A DNA stretch of 64,000 bases from Turritopsis dohrnii (lineage: Eukaryota > Cnidaria > Hydrozoa > Anthoathecata > Oceaniidae), in NCBI GenBank assembly GCA_027922465.2, contig BQMF02000645.1, positions 62,001 to 126,000 on the forward strand, read 5' to 3'. The notes under the pieces are model-generated. The model was not told the origin of the DNA, searched no databases, and worked only from the letters and a program-made list of their open reading frames with translations. The position numbers were made by a program, and so were the translations under genes. This document shows positions 1 to 12,538 of this stretch, piece after piece (position 1 is the stretch's first letter; each line of letters starts with the position of its first letter).

Positions 1-585
1 TGTGAACAGATTTATTCTGAACAAGGAAGCTTCGGAAGTCAATGAATTTTTCTGAAAGACTGTTTCTTGTGAAGAAGTCAGCTTTTATAGATATACATTG
101 GGTTAATATTTTATCGAAGAAGCTTCAGAAATTTGATTTACTCTCTAACAAATGTTGATTATGAAGACATTGATGGATTAAAAACTTGTGATTTATGCAT
201 TTATTTATTGGACTTTAGCAGGAATAATGTTTTAACGTTTCATCGTTTTCTAGCAGGTTACATAATAAATATAGACAATATTCAGTATGAAAAATGGAAA
301 AGGTTATTGAAGTAAAAAATTCCATTCACAAGGAGTGCATTAGAAAGAGGAATATATGTATGATGTTTCTGAACATAGATAATTCATAAAGGTATTGCCA
401 GGAATTTGTGACTATTATTGAGGAAAAAACCGTTGAAAAAGTAATCATTTCTACGGATACATTGTTCATGTAGAGAATGTTGAGGAGGAAACTGTTGAAC
501 AATCTCTGAAGATACAGATGTAGCTTGTTAATTAGGATGTATCAAATTCTATGACAATTCCTCACTTGTTTCGTACAATAATGCT
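1..585. other. No recognisable gene
   Basis: AT-rich sequence. The only open frame (133-315, plus, 60 codons) has no recognisable domain, and no splice context or repeat supports it. It may be flank or 5' part of the LINE remnant that follows. Confidence 0.5.
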
Positions 586-1440
586 GTGTTTTTGGTGAAG
601 CTTTTATGGATACGCTGGAATCTTGTTATGATTCGTAGTCTTTTCCCATCTCAGTGTAACCATGGAACAAGGTTTGGAATGAAAAATCATAGATACTTTG
701 AAACACTGAGTCCTACCCTGAAACACCTACAGATCATAATGATCAACCACTGTGAAGGCTTTGGCCGCAAAAATGGCCTAAAATTCAATGCTGCCAAGAC
801 ACAGTTGATCGTTTCCGGCAAACCCTCCTCTCACATAGAAATATCCTTGAATAGCAACAGCATCAAACCTCTAGCAGAATTGAAACATCTTGGTTTTCTA
901 TGGGCCACAAACAGGACAAATAAAATCACACTGAAGAGACATCTCAACTCCCGGTTAGCAGAGCCATGGGCAACAACATCATCTCTTGTCTCTTGTGGCA
1001 TCAGAAAAATGCACCCTCACACCATCACATCAATATTTAAAGCAATAGTCGTACCTAAATCCTTTTGCGGATTGGAGATAGTGAATATCAACACAACGCT
1101 GACAAATTACCTCAACCAAAAATTCCGCTTAGGTTTCAAATCACTCTTGGGTCTCTCGAAACAATGCAGAAACGACGTACACAGGAACTCCTGAATGTCA
1201 ACACCATGAAACCCCTCCTTGCTTACCGGAAAATAAACCTTCTGCGTCTCTTAATGAAGAACAACTCCACCTCAGCGTATCTTCTGTCAATCCTGAACAC
1301 ACCGAAAGTAGATCGATCATATTCCATCATACAGTCATACAGGACCTACTCAACACTTGCCTCCAAGAAAACATCGATCCTATCACGATCCTTCTGTCTC
1401 CAGCCCCTGTAAAAGCTCCGAAAAACACTCCATCACTTGA
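586..1440 (+). pseudogene. Non-LTR retrotransposon RT C-terminal remnant
   Basis: A broken plus-strand reading frame shows the part of a LINE reverse transcriptase that follows the catalytic YADD box. NGLKFNAAKTQLIVSG (about 764-811) is the usual 'N-x-x-K-T' segment after the active site, and LKHLGFLW follows, matching the thumb-region L-x-x-LG motif. From about 1150 the frame shifts: homologous-looking sequence (ELLNVNTMKPLLAYRKINLL) continues in another frame to about 1412. The catalytic core and endonuclease are missing, so this is a dead fragment. The family is probably in the Jockey/CR1 group but cannot be assigned from this piece. Confidence 0.7.
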
Positions 1441-2250
1441 TGATGACAAAATTAAACTTTTTCAGGAACTCTTTTCAAATTGAAATTTTCAAATTAAAAA
1501 TCTTTCAGGGACCTTTTTTAAAATCAAATATTCCAACATGAGTCATTATTGTGAACTTTTGACATTTTTGATTTATTTTTTGAAGTATATCATCCTAGCT
1601 GTTAGTCTTTTCTTTTGGGATTTCTTACTACATAGTCTATACTTCACATTTCTAGATCCGATTTTATCAATTTTCTCATACTCCATTCTCAGGTAATTTT
1701 TCACAGCCTTTTTTGCTTTATAGCTAGTTCTCTTTCTAGGAATCCATTTCCACGTATATTTCCACGTATACATATTTTTTGTAGGTAGGATGTTATTAGT
1801 TTATTCTTGTATCTATTTTTTATACCCACTATTAGGGTGATTAAAGAGACTGAAATAAAAAAAAGTTTGCTGCGTCATTATATATATACAAAGTTTAAAC
1901 AAGTAATAAACGTTTTATTCAAAAACTCGCCCTGGTGTATGACTGCTTTTTCTTCAAAAGGAAATGAAAACTCTTATTAACGAAAGTTGTTGCTACATAG
2001 ATTTTATTATTTATTTATTAGTGTGACATTGTTGGGATGTTTTATTGGTAAATATGCAAAATAATCAATTATATGAAATGATAATATTAAATGATACTAT
2101 TTGCTATTAGTATCACATGCTCAAACTTATTTTTTATCTGGTCTGTTTCTCCCAGTTGTGCAGCCGAGCGGCTTCTTGTTCAGTTTAAAACTGTAATGGA
2201 ATTTCAGAATCACAGACAGCTCCTCACAAAACAACATGTCTCGATAAAGC
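1441..2250. other. Non-coding AT-rich stretch
   Basis: No supported gene. The minus-strand frame at 1573-1773 is a short lysine-rich translation of low-complexity DNA. The last part (about 2160-2250) is unlike the starts of repeats B and C and may be a deletion scar. Confidence 0.45.
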
Positions 2251-2289
2251 TGTAACAGACTGTAATTTCACATTTCCAAGTTTAAAATT

Positions 2290-2500
2290 GCAAAGCAATC
2301 AAATAATTGAACTATCAATGAAGTGCTTAATAAAATATTTAATATGGAATACACCATTCCAAAGTGCTCTAGAACATCTAGCAGCAGTTCATTTGATTCA
2401 TATAACTATTGCTGTTCTGAATTTCAAACAACGAGCACCAGTGGATGGACAGATATCTGTGGTGGAATATCTGCTTTATAACTGTGAGGAAATATTTTCA
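2290..2500 (-). pseudogene. Decayed copy of candidate non-TPR exon (unit A)
   Basis: On the minus strand this aligns with the better preserved copy at 24,162-24,297 (HRYLSIHWCSLFEIQN-like reading), but in-frame stops and a small deletion follow. It is kept here as a positional homologue of the unit C exon; function unknown. Confidence 0.35.
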
Positions 2501-2837
2501 TGATTCGTTGCTTCTTACTTTAAAGTCCTGTAGCTTTGGAACCACTCATGCTTTAAAATTCAGGAAAAAACATTTGGAATTTTAAACTACTTGTCTATTA
2601 AAACAATTCAAGCTCTGAGCAAACACTTTACCCGTAATATGAAAATTAAGCTCTAAGAAAAAGACCACTTATTGTCAAGTCCAAAAAAAAAACACGGACT
2701 TAACTGCCTGATGTTTCCAAAACATTTGCACTTCAGCATTTATACTGAAAATTTCAGAATTTCCTGAATTTCATAGAACTACCAAAAACTCAATTGATAA
2801 AATACTAATACCTGAAAAACCCAAAGATGTTATTTAC

Positions 2838-2963
2838 CTTTCTCCAGAAAAGCAGTTCCTAAACGGCTCATTGTCGACAAAGTATGTGGATGTTCATCTC
2901 CATAAACAGATTTTCGTGATTGTAACTCTTTGGTCAAAAGATTTATTGCCACTTCAAAATCAC
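2838..2963 (-). CDS. TPR exon, outlier 1 (unit A)
   Basis: A 126-bp minus-strand exon between an AG acceptor (right) and a GTAAAT donor (left), phase 1 at both ends. It encodes one 42-residue TPR starting GDFEVAINLLTKELQS, with core YGDEHPHTL and end LGTAFLEKG. The pattern is that of TPR_10/TPR_12 repeats of the kinesin light chain type, which make helix pairs for protein binding. It has no stop codon. Changes from the array consensus are V-to-Y before GDEHP and D-to-H after it. It lies 28 kb from the dense array, so it is either a far 3' exon of the same gene or a separate relic. Confidence 0.8.
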
Positions 2964-3069
2964 CTAAAAAATAATGAAAAAAATCACAAAGGGTCCGCAA
3001 AAAAAAACTCAATTGACACATAATTTCTGCTAGAGTAGCCATATACAGTTTACCAAATTTTATCATTTC

Positions 3070-4016
3070 TCAAGTTAGTCTATTAAATTTCAGGAACAAC
3101 AACAATGATGTGAATGTGACACACATTATTTAACTCAATAATTTGAAAGAAAACTCATATAACTACTGTTAGGAAGTTTACATGTGCACCATTTAAGATG
3201 TTTTCCATGACGTCTTTATAATTAACATAAAAAAAAAACAACTGTCAAATCGAACCATTTATTTTATGAAAAATTTTATTACATCAACTAATTTATGAAA
3301 CAATGGTACTCAATAAATTTTCTTTCAAATCAAAGTTCCATCAGTCACATTTTTGACAGGACTGACAACAAAATTGGGAGCCTTATGGAATATGAAAATC
3401 TCCAAAGTAAAATTTGAAATTTGTTACTAAACATTTCGCGCAAAAGTAAACATTTGCAATACTCGTAAGGTTCTGATAATTCAAATGTCAAATGTAAGAG
3501 GCAATGGTACGTACACGTTTTTTTCTTTTATAAGCAATCAAGGTTTGACGTAAGCAGTAACGTTGCTTAAAAAATGACCACTTTTTAGTAGGACTGTCCT
3601 TTGATATTTTCTTTAGCTACGGTCAAACTTCTACCACGGCCTCAGGTCAGATCAAACATGAGACAATGTTTCACTTTCTCTGAAAATTCTACCTCACATA
3701 TATAAAGAAAAAACTATGTGCTCAGGTCATTATATGGATACAGAATACTCAAAACTAGCCTTGGAAAGCCAAATTTTGCATTGTTTTTTTACGTAGGTAC
3801 CAACTGTTTTTACGTAGCAACGGTACTGCGAAAGCCCGTAATTTGAAGTGTAAATGAGCTTTGAAGTTATAGAAGTTGTAAAGGAAAAGTTTACAAACAA
3901 ATTCCAAAAATTATCAAAATAGTTCAGCCATGTTCCATTGCACTTAGGACTTTTTGAGTTTCTTCTTTTGAACTATATAGAACTATATAGAAGTTGTAAA
4001 GGAAAAATTTACACAC
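3070..4016. other. Intron/intergenic block shared by units A, B and C
   Basis: Non-coding sequence repeated at about 15,430-17,100 (with a Penelope insertion) and 24,880-29,050 (with two DNA-transposon insertions). At 3860-4016 a tract of about 120 bp (GAAGTTGTAAAGGAAAA through TTTCTTCTTTTGA) is partly doubled just before the LINE starts. Confidence 0.6.
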
Positions 4017-4118
4017 TGTAGTACGTTCTGCATGCACGTGTTTTTTCTCATCTTAAAAAGTTATAAAAAATATACAAAATACATTAAATTGATATTAAAT
4101 AAAAAAAATCTAATTGAA

Positions 4119-4819
4119 ATGCCTCCAAAGAAGATGACTACACCGAAGAAGCAAGCAGGAGAATATCTTACCTTGGAAAACGCAAAGATATTACTAGAAG
4201 AAATGTTTCAAGCACATGAAATTAAGATAAGAGAAATAGTCGAGGAAAGTAAGAAGACTATAATGGACAAAATAAATAACTTTGAAAAAAAACTTGGAGA
4301 CTTCGAAGATTCTCTGGAACATGTGGAGAAAGACCTTAATGACAGAATGGAAGAAATCGAACAATCTATTAAAAAAGAAAACCATTTCTTGAAAGAAAAG
4401 CTAAGAAGCCTGGAAGATCGCTCGAGAAGAAATAACCTTCGAATAGACGGAGTAGAGGAAAACGAAAATGAGAACTGGCAGGAAACGGAAGAAAAGGTGC
4501 ACAAGATTTTCCGTGAAAACTTAAAACTACAACACCCGATCATCGTTGAAAAAGCTCATCGAACAAAAACGACAAACCCAGACAAACCCAGACAAACAAT
4601 TGTGTTGAAATTATTGAATTATAAGGACAAGGAAAAAATAATGGAAAATTCAAATCGACTCAAAGGGACTGGAGTATATGTCTACGAAGATTTTTCAAGA
4701 GAAACTGTTGAAATTCGAAAAAAAAATGGATGCAAGTCTTGGAATTGCGTAAGAAAGGTAAATATGTTGTCCTTCAGTATGATAAGATTTTTACTCGTGA
4801 CTTAAAGAAAGTGAACTAG
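4119..4819 (+). pseudogene. LINE ORF1 protein (coiled coil / RNA-binding), frameshifted
   Basis: The start is chosen at the MPPKK methionine (4119) rather than the upstream ATG at 4032, because the extra residues look like translated 5'UTR. Residues about 30-110 are a charged heptad-like coiled coil (EEMFQAHEIKIREIVEES, then DLNDRMEEIEQSIKKE). SRRNNLRIDGVEE then matches the start of the L1-ORF1-type RNA-recognition domain, and IIVEKAHRT the following conserved segment. Such proteins trimerise and coat the element RNA. The frame is broken at the A9 run 4718-4726: past it, conserved ORF1 C-terminal sequence (LRKKGKYVVLQYDKI) continues in the next frame to a TAG at 4817-4819. ORF2 begins at 4823. 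Confidence 0.8.
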
Positions 4820-4822
4820 TTA

Positions 4823-7800
4823 ATGTCTGAGATATCTCATTTAAGGCTCTCAATTAAAATGACGTCACAACAGAGAGACAGTTTTAATCCTTTTTCTAAC
4901 CAAGACAGTGTGCTAATTAGTGATAGTCATGATCCAGATAAAAACTTTTTTCGTGAAGATTTTTTCAAACTTGATGCTGAATATGTGTCTATTGATCAAG
5001 CCAAACGTGACCTGACAGAGAAGTGTAAAGAAAATTATTTTTCTATTCTGCATGTCAATATTCGGAGCATGAGTAAGAACTTTGAGCAATTTAAGTTAAT
5101 TTTACATGAGATTCAGCATAAATTCAGCATGATCTGTGTGCCAGAAACGTGGTCTTCCGATGAACTGATAAGAGATTCTAACTTCCTTTTACCCAATGAT
5201 ATATATATTTCACTAGATGTCTAACTCCCGTAAAAACGCTATCAAAAGAGTGAGGCCGAAAAAAAAATTGGCAGCCATTATAAATAGTGGCAAAAAATGT
5301 AAACAGTGTGCAGTGTAATGGGCGAAAAAGTGAAATAATTAGCAATAACATGAGTTATGATCTTGTATGTTTATTTATTTTGATGAAAAAATAGTTATTG
5401 AACTTAATACGAACTACGATTATAAAAACAAAAGGCAATAAGTTCGAAAATTATGCAGCTGTCGTTATTTTCATGTCTATATTATTCTAAACAATTAAAC
5501 TACGTTTGGAAATATAACGAACACAGTATCTTTTTTTATATTTGGCTGTTTCAATGTCTTTTGTAGGTTCGTTCTAGAAGAAACTGATGTGTATATAAAT
5601 GTTCTTGGCTAACTTCAGCATATGGCATGTCAGGCATAAAAACAAGCTCTCATCTTCAAAATCAAAATTGCATTTTTATTGATGACAAATCTGATACTTT
5701 TTGTCAAAATGTGCCCCTGTTCCATCACATGTGATGCTGTGGCCTATCAGATTACTGATTACTGAATACTAATTTATAAACCTCTTTTGCAAGTGAATAT
5801 AAAGTTGTGATGCTGGTTTACAAAACCAAAATTTACAAAACCCTTGGCTTGGATGCGTGTTTCCTGTGGTTCACTATGACAGTGTTGTGATTAGCCCAAC
5901 ATACATAATTAAATCTGACGATCTATGTTAGCAATATTGATGCTTTAGTTCCCAGTATCGATTTGCAGAATCAAAAGATATGGAAACAACAAATTAATAT
6001 TGGTCATAATTTCCAATGGGGAAAGTAGTAGATGGGAATTCACATTTTGTCAATATATTGGTTGTTTGTTTGAGAACTATGTTAGGAAGATTGAAACAAT
6101 TCCCAACGAGAAGCTGCTGTGTTGAAACATTAACATAAATGCATGTGATGAAATTTTCCATGTGTCCACCTGAGAAGAGCCATATGTTTCCTGATAGAAT
6201 ATTTTATGCATGGTTCGTTTTGATTTGGAAATTTTGCAACTACCAATTTGTTTATTTATTTTGAGTTTTGTATCATTTTATTCAGCTTCTACCTTGGTTT
6301 ATTTATGTAGCATTTATCCAGTTTATCTTTGTCTAGTCATGGTTTTCTCGTCCTATGCTAATCATGTTTTTCTACCAATGCCCACAGTTTGATTTTTATT
6401 TTATGATTGATTGAGATATACATATTATTTAGTTGTTTTTCTATGTCTTGTTTACAAGTGTTGAAATATATTTGTTCGAAAGCAGTAAATCTGCAGTTCT
6501 TTTTTGTGGGAAGTTTCCTGGGGCCTTTTGGTGGTGTTTAATGAATGTGGTATTGGGAATTTGAAGATAGACGGAATGGCATTAAATTTCCAATATGGTT
6601 TTGAATCAACAAAACTGAAGAGTATATAATCTCTTGGGAGAAAGTGTTTACTGCACATACAGGAATGTTTTGTTGGTGAATCTTTCTCTTAAAAAAAGCT
6701 CATTTATCCATTTGGCACATAATTTTCGATCGGAAACGCATAAAATGGATACTACAACTGTTCTGAAATTGATTTGTGCATCTACTGGAACATAAGACTT
6801 AAAAACATGGTTTTATTTTTCTATTTGTGTTTAAACAAATTCACTTTCGTTTTCACTCTTGCCACTATTTATAATGGCTGCCAATATTTTTTTTGGCCTC
6901 ACTACGGGAATTGTAGTCGGACATCTAGCGCTTCGCTTATATATATCATTGCTTTTACCCGAATACGACGTAGTGCATCAAAAAAGAAATAATAAACGTG
7001 GAGGAGGGCTTTGCGTTTTTATTAAAAAAGAACTCAATTTTAAGCAAAGAACAGAATTTTCAACGTGTAATGAAAATGCCAAAATGTTATGTATAGAAAT
7101 TCTAAACAAACAAAAAAAGAACACCATCATCACAACCTGTTATAGGCCACCAAATGGAAATATGATGCTTTTCAAAAAGCACATGTCAGTAATTTTCAAT
7201 GGAACAGCAAAAGAAAGTAAAAAGATGTTTTTCTTGGGAGACTTTAATATCAATAGTCTTGACTACTCAACTAATAGAACTGTAAAAACGTTCATTGACT
7301 TCATGTTAAGCAAGGGTGGGATGTCAATAGTTAACCGAGGAACAAGAATTGGTAAAAACAAAATATCATGTCTAGACCACATCTACATCAATTTTTTCAT
7401 TTATCAAAATACTCTTTCGGGAATAATCAAGACAGATCTTACCGATCATTTTCCTGTTTTCATTGTTGATCAAAACATAGACAACACAAATTACCCTGAT
7501 AAAATTGAAAAGTTTATTAGACCTTTTAATGCTAAGAACAATGCAGAATTCAAAAATGCGCTTAAGGAAAAGGATTGGACCATAGTAGCAAGCACAAGGG
7601 ATGCTAATCTTTCATATGATATTTTTCTAAAGCAATTTTCCGAAACTTATAATAAATACTTTCCTCTGACAAAGATAACTATAAAGCGAAAAAATTTACT
7701 TAGCCCATGGATTACGGCGGGGTTACTGAAGTCTTCTAAACAAAAACAAAAGTTGTATAGGAAGTTCTAAAAACGCAGAACATATACCAATGAAAAAAAG

Positions 7801-9678
7801 TATAAAGAATATAAAAACGTTTTTGAAAAATTAAAGAACAAAGCAAAACAGAACTATTATTCATCGCAGTTCCAAGCTCATGCTTATAACTCCAAGAAAA
7901 CCTGGAACCTTATGAAGGAAGTAACCGGAAAACTTAAAACAATAACTGAAAACTTTCCACGAAAAATAATCATAAACAATCGGGAAATATTAGATCAAAA
8001 AGTAATAGCAAATGAATTCAATAATTACTATACTAATGTAGGAAGTAAATTAACAGCTGAAATTCCACAAAGTGAGAAACATTTTACTGAATATCTGGAT
8101 TGGTGCAATACTTCGATGCCATATAAAGAATTAATGTTTGATGAACTATGGGAGGCTTTCCAATCACTGAAAAAGAACAAAGCCTATGGTTTTGACGAGA
8201 TTCATGTAAACATAGTAAAATCAATATACGAAGAAATAAAAATGCCACCATTTCACATCTTTAAAACTTCCATACAGCATGGGTGCTTTCCAAACCAACT
8301 TAAAATTGCCAAAGTGAAACCATCATTTAAAACAGGAGCAAAAGAAGTACTAAGCAACTATCGGCCAATATCAATCTTACCAATCTTCTCAAAAATCTTA
8401 AAGCGGATCATGTATAAAAGGGTATACACTCACTTTACTGAAAACAATTTGTTATATAACAAACAATTTGGGTTCCAAAAACATTGCTCCACAGAACATG
8501 CAATCATGCAACTTACCAAAGAAATCTTACAATCTTTTGATGAAAGAAAATTTACACTTGGGGTTTTTATAGATCTTAAAAAGGCTTTTGATACCGTTAA
8601 TCAAGACATCCTCCTCTCCAAATTGTCTTATTTTGGAATAAATGGAAACTATTTAAAATGGTTTAGAAGTTATCTATCAAACAATACATTTCCTATGGAG
8701 AAAACGCATTTACTGAAGATTGATTGCGGAGTACCTCAGGGGTCAATACTAGGACCGTTATTGTTTCTAATTTACATTAACGACTTACATAAGGCATCGG
8801 CAAAAATTCAACCCATTATGTTTGCTGACGATACGAATTTGTTCTATTCTAATAAAGATATTAAAGAACTATTTCGAATCATGAGTAATGAATTAAGAAG
8901 TATTGAACAATGGTTTAACTCCAATAGGTTATCTTTAAATGCTTCAAAAACAAAATATAGCTTCTTTCATCCATCAGCACGTCAAGACGACATTCCCTTA
9001 CAACTTCCACGGCTTACAATCGACGGCAATGTAATCAAAAGAGAAACTGTCATGCGTTTTTTAGGCGTTCTATTAGATGAACAATTGACGTGGAATGATC
9101 AAATAACTTGTATTGAAAGCAAAGTATCAAAAAACTTAGGATTATTATACAAAGTTAGAGGATTCGTAAATAAAACATGCATGAAACAATTATACTTTTC
9201 TTTTGCAAACTCCTACATAAATTATGCATGCATTGCTTGGGCTAGTACCAACAAGACCAAACTTAAGACTTTACATAGGCGGCAAAAGCATGGGGCCCGA
9301 ATTATATGTTTTAAAGATAAGTATTATCCTTCCCAGCCGCTCATGAAAGAAATAAAATTATTAAATGTCTATCAATTGAATATTTATCAGACACTATTAT
9401 TTATGCACAGAGTCAAACATTCAAATGTGCCAGAAATATTTAAAGATCAGTTTTGGTTAACTGCAAACAAATACAATACAAAGGCAGCGAAAAACACCTT
9501 TTATAAGCCAACAATATTCAAGAAAATGTGTCAGTACTCTATTAACTATCGAGGACCACTACTATGGAACTCATTGCTCAAGCAAAAAATTGAACTGCAC
9601 AATATACTGTACAGTGCATTTAAAAAACAATGCAAAGAATTTTGTCTACAGCTACAAGAAAGTGAGGTCTTTTTTTAA
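4823..9678 (+). pseudogene. LINE ORF2: APE endonuclease + reverse transcriptase, interrupted
   Basis: ORF2 starts three bases after the ORF1 stop. The first segment (4823-5193) holds the endonuclease start (ILHVNIRSM, then VPETWSSDE). A TIR element occupies 5194-6951. The endonuclease resumes with RGGGLCVFIK, CYRPP, LGDFNINSLD and TDHFPVF. A single TAA at 7768-7770 separates the endonuclease from the RT, and the frame then continues unchanged into the 7912-9678 segment. RT motifs in order are SNYRPISILPIFSK, GFQKHCSTEHA, IDLKKAFDTVN, GVPQGSILGPLLF and FADD (8821-8832), then SLNASKTK and the thumb region. It functions in target-primed reverse transcription of the element RNA. It is inactive as it stands, but the damage is recent and limited. 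Confidence 0.85.
5194..6951. mobile_element. 1.76 kb TIR element (MITE-like) inside LINE ORF2
   Basis: Flanked by an exact duplication CTTTTACC (5186-5193 and 6952-6959). The ends begin CAATGATATATAT on both strands. Inverted similarity extends about 100 bp with gaps: the left TGAGGCCGAAAAAAAAATTG and GGCAGCCATTATAAATAGTG blocks pair with the right end. No transposase frame is visible, so it is non-autonomous. An 8-bp duplication fits hAT, P or Merlin; a 9-bp reading (CTTTTACCC) would suit Mutator-like elements. The TSD falls in the middle of endonuclease codons, so the element entered after the LINE. Confidence 0.85.
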
Positions 9679-10049
9679 GTAAACTCTTTTCCGTTATATA
9701 TCTATTTATATATCTGTATATATTTTTCCATATCTTGTATTACTCCTAACATTGGTAACTTGTATTTAACATTGTAAAGACTTTTGAAGATACGTGATAA
9801 GACTTTTTTTTCTGTAAACATTTCACTATTTTAACCAGATCTACGTATACCACATTGTAAAGGCTGCCCAGGATAAAGCACGATGCTTTCTTGGGATCCC
9901 TGCCTAGTATTTTGTTTCCACTAGATGACTCTGAACTAGGATCGACTTTTATTAGTTATCTAACTTTTATCGTTTATGACGTTATCTTTTGATTTTATGG
10001 ACTATGTTGTAAATAATTACTAAAGGCGAAATACATATACATACACACA

Positions 10050-11640
10050 CATAAATTCCAAAAATTATCAAAATAGTTCAGCCATGTTCTATTGCACTTA
10101 GGACATTTTGAGTTTCTTCTTTTGAAAGAGAGAAATGTGCCCTTTGATTGACTGGTGTTGGTGAATTAATCTGACACAAAATATCATGGTTGGAGTAAGG
10201 ATGGGGCATCTGGTCATTTAAAGGAGTTCCTTCTGGGAAGTTACGTTGAAATCTTCATGATCAGTCATCTAAAGAAAAACACATAAATCAAACATGTGAC
10301 ACTATTCTCATTCCAGGTAATTATTTGATAATTCTTTGTATGAGTTTCAATATTCTTACATTTTGTACCACCCTTGGATACCATTTTCCAAAATACAAAA
10401 CCACAACCCAGTCATTGAGTTGCCAATCTGCTGCCAGATCCTTTGCAGTCTGTTTAATACATTGGATGTCGTTTTCATTATCATCTTCCTAATCAAATGC
10501 ATCACCCATTTCATTGTTATTCCTAAAAGTCCTCACCAATGTTGCTTTTCCCTTATGCTTGCTCCATCTATTGGCCAAATAATGAAAACAGGTAGAAAAT
10601 ATACACCTTGCAAACATAATGAAAACTTTCACGTTGATTTAACAAAAACAGATGTAAATTATAATAAATGATAACTAAAACAGTTTTTAGTTAAAAAGGT
10701 TTTTTTGTTATTCAATGACTTGCCTTAAGAAAAGTGAACGGATTTGCTGTCTTTTTACATATTCTGTTGGCTTCAACTTCGGTCTTAGTTGTTGATGGAC
10801 CTGTTCAGGGCTCATGTTCTTTCCACACTCTTCCCCAGCCAAAAAAATCTGCATTAACAATCGTTTTTGCTATGTAGAGGAGTAATGAAAGACTTTTCTT
10901 TTTGGCAAGGCCCACCCCGGTGAATGTGTAAAGTTCTCCCATTTGACATCAATGAGTGAACTGCAAGATGGAAGATTGGGTTTCAAAGAAACCTAAAGCT
11001 TGTTGCTCTAATTTTATTTATGTTTAAATATCGCGCCTTGTCTATCATGGACGTTGGTGAAGATTGCTTTAAGGTGTGCTTTTCAGCCATCAAATGTTTT
11101 GTAAATAAAGGTAAAGAAACTACTGCTTCCCAAAAAAGTCATAATTTTAAAATTTTGTCACTCATTAAGGAAGCAAAAAACTTACGTGAGTTTGTAAGAT
11201 ATACAAAGAAAACCTGCAAAAAGGTGAATTGCATCTTTTAGTGAAAGAGTTTATGCTACATGACCACGAATATCCTTTCTAAAAAATTTCAAATGACACC
11301 ATCAATTTATGACTGCCATAGTCCTCCAAACATTGAGAAGCATGTAATTCTCATTTCCATGTAATTGCTATAAAGAACTTTGTGACTACGACACATGTTC
11401 TGCTGCCATTTTGATTCCTGTGTCTTTGGATAAATCTATTTCTTTATGCTGAACTAGCAAATTAAAAATGCTTTCATTTGTTAGGGAAAAAGTTGAAATG
11501 AATTCCACTTTTTTTTCCGTCGGAGTCGATCGCGAAATAATTCTCAACATTACGCAATAATACTACTAGGCACGCTTAGCGGCGAAAAAGTTCGCGTCAC
11601 GTGAATAGTTAGAAATCCGCATTACACGCTTAGCATGCTA
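10050..11640 (-). pseudogene. Decayed multi-exon gene remnant (unit A copy)
   Basis: Homologous along its length to 17,110-18,680. Minus-strand readings give scattered coherent peptides, such as a C-terminal segment with ILCQINSPTP and SLSKEE, and in the better copy LNDWVVDLYFGKWYARVV and MNPELVHQQLRPKLKP. These resemble pieces of a multi-copy metazoan gene family of unknown function that is often spread with transposons; that link is from general recognition only. Stops and frameshifts are frequent. The plus-strand frames at 10,336-10,671 and 11,020-11,241 are shadows. Confidence 0.35.
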
Positions 11641-11756
11641 AGCATTTATACTAAAAATTTCAAAACTGCCTAAAGTACTAAGATTACCAACAACTCAATT
11701 TATGAAATACTAATATGTGAAAAATCTAAAGATGTTATTTATGTTTATTTGTTCTG

Positions 11757-11876
11757 CATAACAACTTTTCCTAAAGAACTCATTGTCGACAAAGTAATTG
11801 CGTTTTCATCTCCAAGTATAGGCTTTTGTGATTGTAACACCTTGGTCAATAGATTTTTTTGCTACTTCCAAACCAC
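11757..11876 (-). pseudogene. Decayed TPR exon (unit A, partner of 18,778 exon)
   Basis: The TPR core is still recognisable on the minus strand, but the exon is broken. The donor region is rearranged (GTTTATTTGTTCTGCATAAC in place of the usual end), an extra base lies in the AGATTTTTTTGC run, and the acceptor AG has become AT. It is the only one of 28 TPR exon copies that is clearly dead. Confidence 0.75.
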
Positions 11877-12054
11877 ATGAAAAATAATGAAAAAATCAGA
11901 AAAGGTTCGCAAAAGAAATTCAATTAACCCATAATCTCCACTAGAGTAATCATACTCTATCAAATTTCCGGAACAGCGACAATGATGTCTAAAAATTATT
12001 TTAAAATTTTTCAAAAAAATGGTACTCAAAAAATGACTTTACCGTTATTGTCAA

Positions 12055-12495
12055 TAATTAATATTATTATTTTTGTTTTAATTATCAAATTTATTTGGTA
12101 AAGAAGGTCTGAAATATATTCACATCATAAAATAATATGCAATATATACACATAATAGAATGCAGTGTCAAGCACTGATGTAGACCTACTATGAAAAAAC
12201 AACAAAAAAGTAAAAACAATTGAGAGTTGAAAATTGTAAAATCAAACAGAAAATTACTCCAAAGATTTGAAAGTACAACGTATGCGCAGTTAGAATTAGC
12301 GCAATGTAAGCTAGTGGGTTAATCCTGACCTGAAAATCGAATATACTTAAAAACATCAAAAATTTGATATAATTAAAATCTAATCAATATATGGTTAAAA
12401 TAATTAAGAAAACAATAAAAAAGAACAAAAAGAAACAACTAATGATACATGTAATCTTGGTCCCTAGTGGCTTTTCCTGAGTTGCTCTTCGTAAA

Positions 12496-12538
<43 letters not shown>

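Larger units (their letters stand above)
4017..10048 (+). mobile_element. Two-ORF non-LTR retrotransposon (LINE), nearly full length
   Basis: A plus-strand APE-type LINE carrying ORF1 (coiled coil plus RNA-binding) and ORF2 (endonuclease plus reverse transcriptase). The 3' end runs into a short CATATACATACACACAC tract and then returns to the host repeat at about 10,049 (compare unit B at 17,100). It is damaged at three points only: a frameshift at an A9 run in ORF1, a 1.76 kb TIR element in the endonuclease, and one TAA codon at 7768-7770. The sequence just left of the element also occurs just right of it, which fits either a long target duplication or an older local duplication. Confidence 0.85.

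Noticed and set aside
4194..4543. Minus-strand frames at 4194-4385 and 4208-4543
   Set aside because: Antisense to the LINE ORF1 coiled coil; serine/phenylalanine-rich reading is the usual reverse of a Lys/Glu-rich coil.
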